Shown here in pieces: positions 1 to 8,311 of a DNA stretch of 64,000 bases. Every line of letters starts with the position of its first letter. Position 1 is the stretch's first letter. The position numbers were made by a program, and so were the translations under genes. A model generated the notes under the pieces. That model was not told the DNA's origin, did no database searches, and saw nothing but the letters and a program-made list of their open reading frames with translations. This DNA comes from Hungatella hathewayi WAL-18680 (GTDB lineage Bacteria > Bacillota > Clostridia > Lachnospirales > Lachnospiraceae), in assembly GCF_000235505.1 (NCBI RefSeq), contig NZ_JH379027.1, forward strand, positions 1,419,181-1,483,180, given 5' to 3'.

Positions 1-3000
1 CCTATCCTGAATTGCAGGGAGGTGAATATCGAAGGCTGTTATAACACGGGAGATGTAACTGGAACCACGTTTTCTTCCGGAGGAATTGCTGCTTCAACGG
101 CCAATGTTTATACCGGTCCTGTCATAAGAAACTGTGGAAATACAGGAAATGTGAAGGGGGCGAACTCCAGTGGCATTGTGAATTTATTGGGCCTGACATC
201 ATCTGGAACATGGGGAACGATTGCCAACTGTTATAATGCCGGAGTGGTGGCAGGAACAGAAAAGGCTGGTGCAATTATGGCAGCAAAGGAAGGAACAGTC
301 ATGAACTGTTACTATGATAGAACCAAAACTTCAAAACCAGGTGATGGCATTACTTCGACAGAAGCGAAAGGAGTAACCACAGAGCAGTTACAGTCCTGGT
401 CGGCCGCCTATGCATTGAATGGATATGGTCTTGACCAGACGGAAGATTCCTTTGCGTGCACAGCCACAACGGAAAGTGCATGGACTTATCTGGCGGCAGA
501 TGACGGTACACCGGTGTATCCCACCATCTGCTGGCCGGGTTCTGCGGATGCAGACGCGCCAAAGAAACTAGGAGCCCCGGATAGCTGGGAGGATATTGGT
601 TTAGGAATGAGCGGCGGACTAATCGGAAACCGGACCACAGGAGCGGTGACAGCGAGGCCAGGCGGAACAGGAGAAGCGTCCTCGCCTTATGTGCTGGCCA
701 ATGCGGAGCAGCTGGCCTGGTTTGCCTATGAGGTGAATCATGGAAGGCCCGGCATTTCCGGAAGGATGACCGGAGATATCGATTTGTTTGGAACTCCATA
801 TACCGGAATTGCATATGATGCCGGAACCGACAACATCGATGATGCGGTTTTGTGGATGCCGATGGGGACGCGTGGAGATGTGTGGAATACGGGATACCAG
901 GGTACTTTTGACGGTGAAGAACACAGTCTGAGACATATGAGTGTTGTGACAACAAGCACCGACGCCCCGGCAGGATTTATAGGAATGCTGGGAGTGCCTA
1001 GTGTCAGCGGAACAGTTAAGAATCTGGGGATTGGCTCAGGTAAAATAACTGGCGCTTCCTATGCAGGAGGAATTGCAGGATTAATGGTTGGAGCAAACTC
1101 AAAAATTTCCGGCTGCTGGAACGCGGCTGATATTGTTGGAGGAACGAATACGCCTGGCGCTTCCGCAGGTGGTATAGTTGGAATGACTGGCATTTCAAGT
1201 TCCACAGCATTTTCCGGTGTGGTGATAGAAGGCTGCTGGAACCAGGGGGCTGTCTCCGTCCCGAGCGGGGGCACAATAAATTGTGGAGGAATTGCGGGAC
1301 GATGGTTTAATGTAGAGGATTCCACGATTCGAAACTGTTATAATCTGGGAACGATTGGCCAGGGAGCTTCCGTGGATGGAAGTATGGGAGGTATTTTAGG
1401 AAATATCTCAGTCTATGCCAAGAATAATAAGCTGGAATACTGTTACAATGCAGGAAATATTGCCTCTTCACTGGCCAGTACAACGGGAGCGATTGTCGGA
1501 AGTGGAAAGAATGCAGACAACAGTATTATAGGCTGTTATTATGACACGGCCAACAGTACCGGAGTCAAAGGAGCGGGCAGTAATGTGACGGAGGAAGAGG
1601 CCAGAAGCCTGACCACAGCCCAGTTACAGTCCTGGGCGGCGGCCTATGCGCTGAACCGGAACGGGATGCAGAATTCCGTGTCAGACTATGGTAATTTCAC
1701 CTGGAAGTCCGGGGAATATCCGTCTCTGTGTTATGCAGGAAGTGCGGATTATGATACCAAGAAATTGCAGCCGGCGGAGAGCTGGGAAGTGATTGGACAG
1801 GGAGTGAAGGACCAGCTGTTGAAAGACAGCACAGGAGCTTTCATCCCGGAGCCAGTCAAAGACGGAACAGCCTATGCCATAGAATGTGCGGAGCAGCTGG
1901 GATGGTTCGGCATGACGGTGAACAGTGATGTGGGAAATCAGACCCTGAATGCCAATCTGACCAAGGATATCGACCTTCTGGGAGCCCGTTACGGAGGAAC
2001 CGAAGATGCCCGGATTCCATGGATTCCGATAGGTACTTATCAGGGACATTTCGGCGAAGGACAGGCAAAGGTATATCAGATTAAGAATTTGTTTGCGGGT
2101 GGAGTACCAGGGAAATGGATGCAGAGTGCTGGGTTGATTGGAATTTTGAAAAGCACCGGACAGGTTATGAAAATTGGTATGGAAGCTCCTGTTATAGGTC
2201 CTGCGGATCCTGACGCCAGAAGAGGAGTCTGGGGAGGAGGGATTGCTGCACAGATGGATGGCGCTGGAACAATGATATCCAGGTGTTATGCCAGAAATGC
2301 AGTGATTAGAGTGGGATCGGTAGGAGGCTCTGCCGGTGGAATCGCAGGCCAGGCGAAGAATGGAGGGAAAATCCAGGATTGCTATACCATAGATTCCACA
2401 ATTTCCAGTAGAGGAACTTATGATGGTTCGGTGTCCGCTGCTAGTGGTATTTTAGGATATTACGACAACACGGCGCTACCCATAGAGAATTGTTATGTCG
2501 CCGGCAATACACTTGTAGCGATACAAGGGTCGAACCAGGGAGGGAAAAATCCTGTGGGATATAATGCGGTTGCAAAGAATTGTTACAGCGATGTGGAATC
2601 GGATGGCAAAGCAGGTGTGCTGGAAAAAACACAGAAACAGACCGACCAGTTAAACACTCTTGATACTACTGAGCGGATGGGAGACGATCGGGTATGGTAT
2701 ACGTCCTTAAGCAATGAGGCAACCCATGGATATCCGACCCTGGATGCACCGGTGAAACTGACAGCTGAGGTAAGCCCGGCAGCATCGGTAACAGGAGTCT
2801 CGGCGAGCCTGAAAGGGGAACCTCTGCCTGATAAAGTACTGCTGCGTGGACTGCGTGAAGAAGGCGGAAGCAGTTCTACATTCGAACTGGTCAGCGCCAG
2901 TGCGTTAAGTCCGAATTTCAGCATTTACGGCTATGAGAATGCCAACAAGAAGCTGGCTTTCCGGGCTGCCAACAGGATGCTGACAGAAATCATAGGCTAT

Positions 3001-3669
3001 GCGTCACTGACAGACCCGGTTGAGGCGGGCCAGATTGCCAGCCTCACCTGGATACAATTTTACAATGGAGCCGCGTACACGGCGCCAAAGAGGACATTCA
3101 TGCTGGATGTGTGCGACACTGGGAAGACAACCCGTTATGAGATCTGCATCACCGTGAAGGACCCGGCCAGCAAGACCATGAGCCTGACCTTCCCGGTGAA
3201 TCAGGTGACCATTGAGCTGGAGCCCGGAGTAAAACGGAAGTCCGAGTCAAATGAAGTAACCGTGACAAACGAAAATGGCTATCCATTAACCGGGCGAATC
3301 TCCGGAGTCACCCCATTGACGGACAAAAATGTGGAGCTAATGCCGATTAAAGCGAAGCTGGAACCCATTGATGAGAGAACGGATTTGGTAAAGGCGGGAG
3401 TGAAGCTGGGAATCAGCGGAGCCGGCGGAGGAACCGATGAGTATTACTACAATCCGAAGGACGGCGGAAAATGGGTGTCATACGATATGGTAGGAAAGGA
3501 AAAGACAGGAGAAAACAGCCTGAAATTCCACTACTTCATGGAATACAGTCCGCTTTACGCCGGACCGGAGCAGACCTTTGGCTACAAGATTACTTACAGC
3601 AGCGGAATCCCGAAAGAGGATGTAACCACAACGACAATGACAGCCGATACCGCAGGAAGTGGAAGCTGA
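1..3669 (+). CDS. Giant GLUG-repeat surface protein of operon 1 (5' end cut by window edge)
   Basis: The reading frame is open from the first base, so the gene starts upstream of the window and at least 1,222 codons are visible. The product is built of modules of roughly 270-300 residues. Each module has an A-E-Q-L-A-W-F-A type segment, a D-I-D-L-x-G strand, a W-x-P-[IM]-G then G-T-F-D-G turn, several GLUG-like repeats of the G-G-I-A-G / N-C-Y-N-A-G kind, and a linker like S-W-A-A-A-Y-A-L-N. The last ~300 residues are different and pattern-match the end of the giant protein at 10478-18832, including F-M-E-Y-S, A-G, and I-P-K-[ED]-D-V. No LPXTG anchor is seen. GLUG repeats are known from secreted adhesin-like beta-helical proteins; an adhesive or scaffolding role is inferred. 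The next gene follows after 26 bp. Confidence 0.85.
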   Translation, partial: PILNCREVNIEGCYNTGDVTGTTFSSGGIAASTANVYTGPVIRNCGNTGNVKGANSSGIVNLLGLTSSGTWGTIANCYNAGVVAGTEKAGAIMAAKEGTVMNCYYDRTKTSKPGDGITSTEAKGVTTEQLQSWSAAYALNGYGLDQTEDSFACTATTESAWTYLAADDGTPVYPTICWPGSADADAPKKLGAPDSWEDIGLGMSGGLIGNRTTGAVTARPGGTGEASSPYVLANAEQLAWFAYEVNHGRPGISGRMTGDIDLFGTPYTGIAYDAGTDNIDDAVLWMPMGTRGDVWNTGYQGTFDGEEHSLRHMSVVTTSTDAPAGFIGMLGVPSVSGTVKNLGIGSGKITGASYAGGIAGLMVGANSKISGCWNAADIVGGTNTPGASAGGIVGMTGISSSTAFSGVVIEGCWNQGAVSVPSGGTINCGGIAGRWFNVEDSTIRNCYNLGTIGQGASVDGSMGGILGNISVYAKNNKLEYCYNAGNIASSLASTTGAIVGSGKNADNSIIGCYYDTANSTGVKGAGSNVTEEEARSLTTAQLQSWAAAYALNRNGMQNSVSDYGNFTWKSGEYPSLCYAGSADYDTKKLQPAESWEVIGQGVKDQLLKDSTGAFIPEPVKDGTAYAIECAEQLGWFGMTVNSDVGNQTLNANLTKDIDLLGARYGGTEDARIPWIPIGTYQGHFGEGQAKVYQIKNLFAGGVPGKWMQSAGLIGILKSTGQVMKIGMEAPVIGPADPDARRGVWGGGIAAQMDGAGTMISRCYARNAVIRVGSVGGSAGGIAGQAKNGGKIQDCYTIDSTISSRGTYDGSVSAASGILGYYDNTALPIENCYVAGNTLVAIQGSNQGGKNPVGYNAVAKNCYSDVESDGKAGVLEKTQKQTDQLNTLDTTERMGDDRVWYTSLSNEATHGYPTLDAPVKLTAEVSPAASVTGVSASLKGEPLPDKVLLRGLREEGGSSSTFELVSASALSPNFSIYGYENANKKLAFRAANRMLTEIIGYASLTDPVEAGQIASLTWIQFYNGAAYTAPKRTFMLDVCDTGKTTRYEICITVKDPASKTMSLTFPVNQVTIELEPGVKRKSESNEVTVTNENGYPLTGRISGVTPLTDKNVELMPIKAKLEPIDERTDLVKAGVKLGISGAGGGTDEYYYNPKDGGKWVSYDMVGKEKTGENSLKFHYFMEYSPLYAGPEQTFGYKITYSSGIPKEDVTTTTMTADTAGSGS

Positions 3670-3695
3670 CGGTCTGAGCGGATGGGAGACAGAAG

Positions 3696-4472
3696 ATGAG
3701 GAAAGAAGACTGGAACACATCAGAGCAAGACCAGAAAGCAGAGTCAGAGCGGAAGGCAGAGCCGGAGAGAAAGGAAGGGCTAGGCCGGAAGACGGAGCCG
3801 GAGCGGAAGGAAGGGACGGGCCGGAAGACGGAACCGAAGCGAAAGGAAGGGACGGGCCGGAAGGCAGGGCCGGAGCCAGACCGAAGTGAGCAGAGCCGGA
3901 GAAGGCAGAGGGGACGCCGCAGGCGGCGGGTGAACCGCTTCAAGCGGCAGCTCCCCATCCGTCCGGCAGTTATGGCATGGGCGGCAGGCGGAGTGGCCGC
4001 CGCCGCAGTCCTGGTAATCGTCCTGACCACCTGGGTTCCCAACGCTGGAATCCTGCCGGACCCGGTGCAGGCCCAGGTGGACATTCTGCCAGACAGCCAT
4101 GCCAGGAACGGAACTCTACACGCAGCGGAAGAGCGCACGGTGGAGGAAGGAGATTTCTGGGTGGTCATCAACCAGATACCAAAGGTGGAGCTGGGAAAGA
4201 AGACCTGCAACCTGGAGTATGAGAATCCGGAGGCCAACCATTACAGCGCCCGCGTCAACCTGTACCTGACGGAGACGGGGGAACATCTCGGAGGAACCCG
4301 CCGGGTGGACCCGGGAAGCTATGTGAAGGATATTACATTAAAGAAGAAACTGGAAACAGGGGATTACCCGGTGACAGCCCAGATTGAATTGTTTCAAGAA
4401 AAGACACCTGCGGGAAGCATGTCCCTGGATATCATCCTGCGGGTGCTGGAGGAGGGAGACAGGATCGGATGA
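3696..4472 (+). CDS. Single-pass membrane protein A of operon 1 (unknown family)
   Basis: 258 residues. Residues 1-85 are very basic and carry three 12-residue repeats of the R-K-T-E-P-E-R-K-E-G-T-G type. One membrane segment follows at about residues 88-112, then a ~145-residue outside domain that starts with D-I-L-P-D. The outside domain looks beta-rich and shares the N-L-x-x-E-N-P, G-x-x-x-x-x-x-D-P-G-x-Y and G-[DE]-Y-P pattern with the next two genes, so the three form one family. The paralogue at 18929-19585 keeps the outside domain and membrane segment but lacks the repeat array. The gene sits 26 bp after the giant protein gene and overlaps the next start by 4 bp (ATGA), so it is co-transcribed. 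No known function is recognised; a membrane platform for the secreted partners is inferred. Confidence 0.8.
   Translation: MRKEDWNTSEQDQKAESERKAEPERKEGLGRKTEPERKEGTGRKTEPKRKEGTGRKAGPEPDRSEQSRRRQRGRRRRRVNRFKRQLPIRPAVMAWAAGGVAAAAVLVIVLTTWVPNAGILPDPVQAQVDILPDSHARNGTLHAAEERTVEEGDFWVVINQIPKVELGKKTCNLEYENPEANHYSARVNLYLTETGEHLGGTRRVDPGSYVKDITLKKKLETGDYPVTAQIELFQEKTPAGSMSLDIILRVLEEGDRIG
3750..3857 (+). repeat. 36-bp tandem repeat, 3 copies, inside protein A
   Basis: Three in-frame 36-bp units encode the basic 12-residue repeat R-K-[TA]-E-P-[EK]-R-K-E-G-[TL]-G in the cytoplasmic tail of protein A. The paralogue in operon 2 has no such array, so it arose in this copy after duplication or was lost in the other. 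Confidence 0.8.
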
Positions 4473-5044
4473 GTATGGAAGAGGAACAGACACCAAAGCA
4501 CAGCCCCCGCCGCCCCAGAAACGGGAAACGGAGCCATGCCAATCTGCTGGTGATTCTCCTGGCCCTGGTGTTCTGCGTGGCTGTGGCCTGCACGGCGGCC
4601 TACCTGGTAGCCAGGAACAGCCAGCCAGCGGCCGCAGGAACACCCGGCCTGGTGGCGGAGGGAAATGTAAAGACCGGAACCATCAACGACCCGGCAGGGG
4701 GCCAGGAGGCGCTCAACGAGGTAGTGAGGGAGGGAATGCTCTCCTTCTCCATCAACGCAACGCCCAGCATGAAAGACGGGAAGTCAGAAATCAATCTACT
4801 GATAGAGAATCCGCCCAACAACGGCACCCGATTCACCGTCACCATCTGCCGGGAGGACACCGGGGAGGAAATCTACCGTTCAGGCTACTTAGACCCGGAG
4901 CAGTATATCGACAACACCCATCTGGATGTGGAACTGCCGGAGGGGGAATACCCGTGCATCGCCTACTTTGACTCCTACCGGATCAAGGACAGCAGCTACA
5001 TAGGAAGAGCGGCGGCACAGATCACTGTGTACGTGCTGGACTGA
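4469..5044 (+). CDS. Single-pass membrane protein B of operon 1 (unknown family)
   Basis: 191 residues: a short basic N-terminus, a membrane segment at about 24-48, then a ~140-residue outside domain. Clear motifs are E-G-M-L-[SA]-[FM]-S-I-N-A-T-P, L-I-E-N-P, R-E-D-T-G-E-E-I-Y, L-D-P-E-Q-Y-I and G-E-Y-P-C. These recur in protein C and in the operon 2 copies, and a looser form recurs in protein A. The fold is probably an immunoglobulin-like or similar beta sandwich (inference). The start ATG overlaps the stop of protein A (ATGA), and protein C follows after 10 bp. No enzymatic motif is visible. Confidence 0.8.
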   Translation: MSMEEEQTPKHSPRRPRNGKRSHANLLVILLALVFCVAVACTAAYLVARNSQPAAAGTPGLVAEGNVKTGTINDPAGGQEALNEVVREGMLSFSINATPSMKDGKSEINLLIENPPNNGTRFTVTICREDTGEEIYRSGYLDPEQYIDNTHLDVELPEGEYPCIAYFDSYRIKDSSYIGRAAAQITVYVLD

Positions 5045-5054
5045 TGGAGGGCAT

Positions 5055-5636
5055 ATGAAAGAAAAAAGAGAAATGCCCACTGTCCCTGTGAGCGGGCGGG
5101 GTAGAAAAGAAAAACTCGGAAAGAAATTCACGGGAGTCCTGGTAGTGGTATTACTGCTGGTAGTGGCTGTGCTGGGAGCGGCAGTCTATCTGCTTTTGGA
5201 GAGGAGCAAACCGGAGGCAAAAGAGGGCCTGGCCTACGAGGCCAACGTCATAGCCGGAGACATTCCAGGCAAGTCAAAGGAAGAGCGTCAGAGAGAGTTA
5301 AACTCAGTGGTGGAAGAAGGAATGCTTGCCATGTCCATCAACGCCACCCCCAGCGGCCCAGGAACCGGCCGTGACCGCTCCGTCAACTGGCTGATAGAGA
5401 ACCCGTCCAACCAGGGAAAACTGATACGCGTGGAAATCTACCGTGATGACACCGGAGAAAAGATATACGAAACGGGAGCCATCAAACCAGGAAACTACGT
5501 AGAGTCAGCCCCTCCGGACACCGACCTGCCGGTAGGAGAGTACGACTGCACGGCCCGCTTCTACACCTACCGTCTGGAAACAGAAGAATACATCGGCCAG
5601 GCCGCGGCCAGAATCAGGCTGGTGATATATGAATGA
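5055..5636 (+). CDS. Single-pass membrane protein C of operon 1 (unknown family)
   Basis: 193 residues. The N-terminal ~25 residues are basic, a membrane segment spans about 26-48, and the rest is outside. It shares E-G-M-L-A-M-S-I-N-A-T-P-S, W-L-I-E-N-P-S-N-Q-G, D-D-T-G-E-K-I-Y-E-T-G-A-I and Y-I-G-Q-A-A-A-R-I with the C copy of operon 2, and the same skeleton with protein B. The start has a good ribosome site (GGAGGG, 5 bp before ATG). The function is unknown; being adjacent to a near-relative in both operons suggests that B and C form a hetero-oligomer in the membrane. Confidence 0.8.
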   Translation: MKEKREMPTVPVSGRGRKEKLGKKFTGVLVVVLLLVVAVLGAAVYLLLERSKPEAKEGLAYEANVIAGDIPGKSKEERQRELNSVVEEGMLAMSINATPSGPGTGRDRSVNWLIENPSNQGKLIRVEIYRDDTGEKIYETGAIKPGNYVESAPPDTDLPVGEYDCTARFYTYRLETEEYIGQAAARIRLVIYE

Positions 5637-5688
5637 GACGGATAGAGCAGTGGAAACCAGAACAACAGAAGGAGAAAGGAGGGGAGGG

Positions 5689-6471
5689 ATGTTGAAGAGA
5701 AAGAAGATGGCAGGTGTGGCGGTCTTGACAGCGGTCTGTCTCCTGGCGCAGAGCCAGACAATGCCAGCATATGGAGCCGGAATATCCGGGAGTATGGGAA
5801 AAACAGATGGAACCAGCCGGCTGCAGAACACAGTTCCGCTCACCGGTGGCAGAAGCGGGGAAGCACCCACCGGAGTCGGCCTGGAAAACCTGGAAATCAA
5901 CCCGGAAGAAGGGGACAGCGCTTCAGTCCCCGTGGAGATGAAGGGAACCGTAACCGCGTCCCTGATATCCGTCAGTCTCCCGGCCGACGGCTTCGAATTC
6001 AGCGTAGACCCGGAAGCGCCCTTCGACTTAAGCGCCCCGGCGGCGCAGATACTGAGCCCGGATGTAAAAATCGAAAACCATTCCGTAGTGCCGGTAAAAC
6101 TGGAAATCGCCCGTGTGGACGACATCGGCGACAATGACGTCAAATTCTCGGAGAAGTTCTCCAGCGAGCGGGAGCAGTCCTTCCAGCTGGTAGACACCAT
6201 AGCCGGTGCAAACGCCCCAGGAACCGCCATCCTGGTACTGGGAATGGAAAACCGCCGGTACCAGACCAGCCGGGAATTCGAGCATTACGCCATCTGCCCA
6301 GGAAAGACAGGCATCTATGTGGCGGAAATCGAAGCAGGCGGTCAGACCACCTTAAAACTATACGGAAAAGTATCGGCCGATTTCTACGGAAGCTACGAGT
6401 TCACCGTAAGGCCAACCTTAAAAATCAGCGCAGTCCAGGCCAACGAGCCAGCTGATTCATATAGAGAATAA
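5689..6471 (+). CDS. Secreted protein D of operon 1 (unknown, related to E)
   Basis: 260 residues from the ATG at 5689, chosen because AAAGGAGGGG lies just upstream and it opens with a clean signal peptide ending near P-A-Y-G-A. An upstream ATG at 5629 overlaps protein C but has no ribosome site. The mature part has G-T-V-T-A-S-L-I-S-V-S-L-P, F-S-V-D-P, N-H-S-V-V-P-V-K-L-E-I, an I-C-P-G-K-T segment, and ends with Y-G-K-V-S-A-D-F-Y-G then F-T-V-R-P. The same order of strands occurs in protein E and in the C-terminal part of the giant protein, which suggests a shared structural domain. No membrane anchor or sorting signal follows the signal peptide, so it is probably released or assembled outside. 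Confidence 0.8.
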   Translation: MLKRKKMAGVAVLTAVCLLAQSQTMPAYGAGISGSMGKTDGTSRLQNTVPLTGGRSGEAPTGVGLENLEINPEEGDSASVPVEMKGTVTASLISVSLPADGFEFSVDPEAPFDLSAPAAQILSPDVKIENHSVVPVKLEIARVDDIGDNDVKFSEKFSSEREQSFQLVDTIAGANAPGTAILVLGMENRRYQTSREFEHYAICPGKTGIYVAEIEAGGQTTLKLYGKVSADFYGSYEFTVRPTLKISAVQANEPADSYRE

Positions 6472-6499
6472 AATAAAAGGATAGCAGGAGGAAGAAACA

Positions 6500-7249
6500 A
6501 TGAGAAAGACCAAGAAAATGGCAGCCCTGGCATTAACCATAGCCATGGCGGCAGGCGGAATGACGAGTGCATACGCGGCAGGAGCGACAGGCGAGACAAG
6601 CGTGGAAGCGAGCAAAGATGTTAAGAGTGTCGGAGACACCAACATGCTTCTGACAGGAACCATCAAGGTAACCACCTTAAGCGTCACCATCCCGACCACC
6701 GTGTCCTTCAACGTAGACATGACCAAGATACCTGACTCCGAGGCAGGTGGGGATGCCACCAAGACGGTCAATGTCCAGGTGGAACAGCCGGATGATACGA
6801 TTTACAAGATCACCAACAATTCCGCATCGTCAGTCTGGGTATATGTGACAGGAGTCACTCCAGAAGCCAACGGAGGAAGTCTCCCAGTTCTGACAAACAC
6901 GTATGCAGATGTAAAAACAAAAGATAACAACATGCTGTTTGCCATCAAGGATTCCGCAGAGAACTCCCCGAAAGCCGGAGCCTATGACGGCACAACAAAG
7001 CCAGAGCCGGACGAAATAGGAGCCCCCGGTTACTGGATGACAACAGCAATCAGTAGCACAGATAAGTATTACCTGAATTCCACCACCAAAGGAGAGCTGA
7101 TAGCCAAAGACTTAGCCGTAGACGCCAAAGCAGGCAAAAACGAAATGCCGCTGACCATCTACGCCTTCACCAGAAAAGGCTGGAGAGCCGGAGACAAGTT
7201 CAACGTAACCCCAGTCTTCACCGTATCCGTAACAGACCCAACCGCATAA
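6500..7249 (+). CDS. Secreted major-subunit-like protein E of operon 1
   Basis: 249 residues with a textbook signal peptide (cleavage near A-Y-A-A) and a strong ribosome site (AGGAGG). The mature chain has L-T-G-T-I-K-V-T-T-L-S-V-T-I-P, then F-N-V-D, then I-T-N-N-S-A-S-S-V-W-V-Y-V, and a C-terminal F-N-V-T-P-V-F-T-V-S-V strand. There are no cysteines, and it is rich in Thr, Ala, Asp and Lys, like pilus or matrix subunits. It is the last structural gene before the regulator in both operons. A role as a filament or coat subunit is inferred by position and composition; it lacks the camelysin/TasA signature motifs I would expect, so TasA homology is not claimed. Confidence 0.8.
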   Translation: MRKTKKMAALALTIAMAAGGMTSAYAAGATGETSVEASKDVKSVGDTNMLLTGTIKVTTLSVTIPTTVSFNVDMTKIPDSEAGGDATKTVNVQVEQPDDTIYKITNNSASSVWVYVTGVTPEANGGSLPVLTNTYADVKTKDNNMLFAIKDSAENSPKAGAYDGTTKPEPDEIGAPGYWMTTAISSTDKYYLNSTTKGELIAKDLAVDAKAGKNEMPLTIYAFTRKGWRAGDKFNVTPVFTVSVTDPTA

Positions 7250-7281
7250 AGAAAGAATCAATAAAAAAGGAGGACCCACAC

Positions 7282-7476
7282 ATGGCAAACAGAATCCCAT
7301 GCACCCCATTTGGAAAGAAAATGAAAATCGCAATGGTAGAACAGGACATACCCCAGCAGGAGCTGGCGAGACGCCTGGGCATCGCCAACTCCACCGTCAG
7401 CGACATCATCTACGGCCGTAACCAGTGCGAGCGCACCAAAGAACGCATTGCCGAAACCCTCGGAATCCAGGGATAA
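7282..7476 (+). CDS. 64-residue XRE-type helix-turn-helix regulator (operon 1 copy)
   Basis: A minimal Cro/C1-type DNA-binding protein. The helix-turn-helix spans about residues 24-47 (Q-Q-E-L-A-R-R-L-G-I-A-N-S-T-V-S-D-I). It has a strong AAAAAGGAGG ribosome site. The protein is identical over all 64 residues to the one at 22290-22484, while the DNA differs at about seven silent positions. As the last gene of a surface operon it probably gives feedback control of the operon and, being identical, could cross-regulate both copies (inference). Confidence 0.85.
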   Translation: MANRIPCTPFGKKMKIAMVEQDIPQQELARRLGIANSTVSDIIYGRNQCERTKERIAETLGIQG

Positions 7477-7503
7477 ATAGAATCACCAAAACCATAGAGT
7501 AAA

Positions 7504-7554
7504 AAACAGAGTTCCTGTGGATAATCAACTGTCAAATCCACAGGAACTCTGTTT
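7504..7554 (+). terminator. Hairpin terminator after operon 1
   Basis: An 18-bp perfect inverted repeat (7504-7521 and 7537-7554, 15-nt loop) starts 27 bp after the regulator stop. A-rich and T-rich stem ends make it able to work in both directions, also for the convergent toxin gene. The arm contains ACAGAGTTCCTGTGG, a motif that recurs in other terminators of this window. Confidence 0.8.
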
Positions 7555-7558
7555 GAAA

Positions 7559-7864
7559 TTATCTTAAAAATGGACCGTAATTTTGTCTGTCATCAATTAT
7601 ATACTCTATTTTGACCACTTGAGAATCTTCATAAATCTGAAAGACAAACCATAGATGGGGCCAGAAATTGAGAACTCTGTACTTATCTGGTATGTATTTC
7701 AATCTGGAACAGCCTATTTTAGGCTGCATTTCCAGAAAGGATATCTTTTCATCATAAGAATCTAAAAGGCGCAGAGCACACTCCATTCCGTTATCTCTAA
7801 CACAGAAATCCGTATACATATTTAAAATATGATTTGCAGACGGAGAAATGTCAACTTGATACAT
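7559..7864 (-). CDS. RelE/ParE-superfamily toxin-like protein
   Basis: 101 residues from the ATG at 7864, preceded by GGAGG at correct spacing; longer upstream readings lack such a site. The sequence has the typical length and layout of the family: an N-terminal Y-Q-V-D-I-S-P-S-A strand, a helical N-H-I-L-N-M-Y segment, then Y-R-V-L-N-F-W-P-H-L-W-F-V-F-Q-I and V-V-K-I-E-Y-I-I-D-D-R-Q strands at the end. It overlaps the antitoxin gene upstream by 14 bp, the usual arrangement for translational coupling. The expected activity is ribosome-dependent mRNA cleavage or gyrase poisoning; sequence alone does not decide which. Confidence 0.75.
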   Translation of the reverse strand: MYQVDISPSANHILNMYTDFCVRDNGMECALRLLDSYDEKISFLEMQPKIGCSRLKYIPDKYRVLNFWPHLWFVFQIYEDSQVVKIEYIIDDRQNYGPFLR

Positions 7865-8138
7865 CGTATTCCTCCATAAGTTTCTTTCGGAGCATCTGAC
7901 TGGCAGAGCGGGCAGAAATATCCTCCACACCGCTGCGGCGCAATTCCTCCACTTCAACTAATCGCTCTCGCAGTTCCAATTGTTTTTCTCTCTGGTCGTA
8001 AACCGCAATGTCCATAACGACTAAATCACCCTCGCCATTTCTGGTCAGAAAAACTGGCTCCTGCGTTTCTTTACATAGGGTTGCTATTTCATTATAATTT
8101 TGTCGGATTGCGGCCGATGGTTTAATAATTGTCTGCAT
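7851..8138 (-). CDS. Phd/YefM-family antitoxin
   Basis: 95 residues. The N-terminal half fits the Phd/YefM fold: I-I-K-P-S-A-A-I-R-Q-N-Y-N-E-I, then E-P-V-F-L-T-R-N-G-E-G-D-L-V-V-M. The C-terminal half is helical and charged, as expected for the toxin-binding tail. The ribosome site is AAGGAGG, 6 bp before ATG. It is the first gene of the leftward toxin-antitoxin operon, which probably represses itself through the promoter region just upstream. Confidence 0.8.
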   Translation of the reverse strand: MQTIIKPSAAIRQNYNEIATLCKETQEPVFLTRNGEGDLVVMDIAVYDQREKQLELRERLVEVEELRRSGVEDISARSASQMLRKKLMEEYDVSS

Positions 8139-8171
8139 TGCACACCTCCTTGATAGGATTATATTGCTATT

Positions 8172-8201
8172 ATTCTAACTAAATTATACTATACAATTCA
8201 A
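8172..8201 (-). promoter_or_regulatory. Probable promoter of the toxin-antitoxin operon
   Basis: On the minus strand, TTGAAT (8196-8201) and TAGAAT (8172-8177) are separated by 18 bp, about 35 bp before the antitoxin start. The area is AT-rich with several overlapping alternatives, so the exact boxes are uncertain. Confidence 0.4.
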
Positions 8202-8245
8202 CGGAGTACAACCTATATTTCAATATTATAAATTCCTTTTTATTC

Positions 8246-8274
8246 TGGATTAAAGCCTGGAATCATGATACAAT
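8246..8274 (+). promoter_or_regulatory. Probable promoter of the tyrosine recombinase gene
   Basis: TGGATT (8246-8251) and TACAAT (8269-8274) with a 17-bp spacer and an extended TG before the -10 box. The start codon lies 38 bp further and has an AAAGGAGG ribosome site. Confidence 0.55.
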
Positions 8275-8311
8275 TAAAAAATATAAAGTCTTAAAGGAGG
8301 TTTTTTTTTGT

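Noticed and set aside
6500-7249. Protein E as a TasA/camelysin or WxL protein
   Set aside because: Size and secretion fit, but I see no F-S-D type camelysin motif and no W-x-L pair; only the operon logic is similar.
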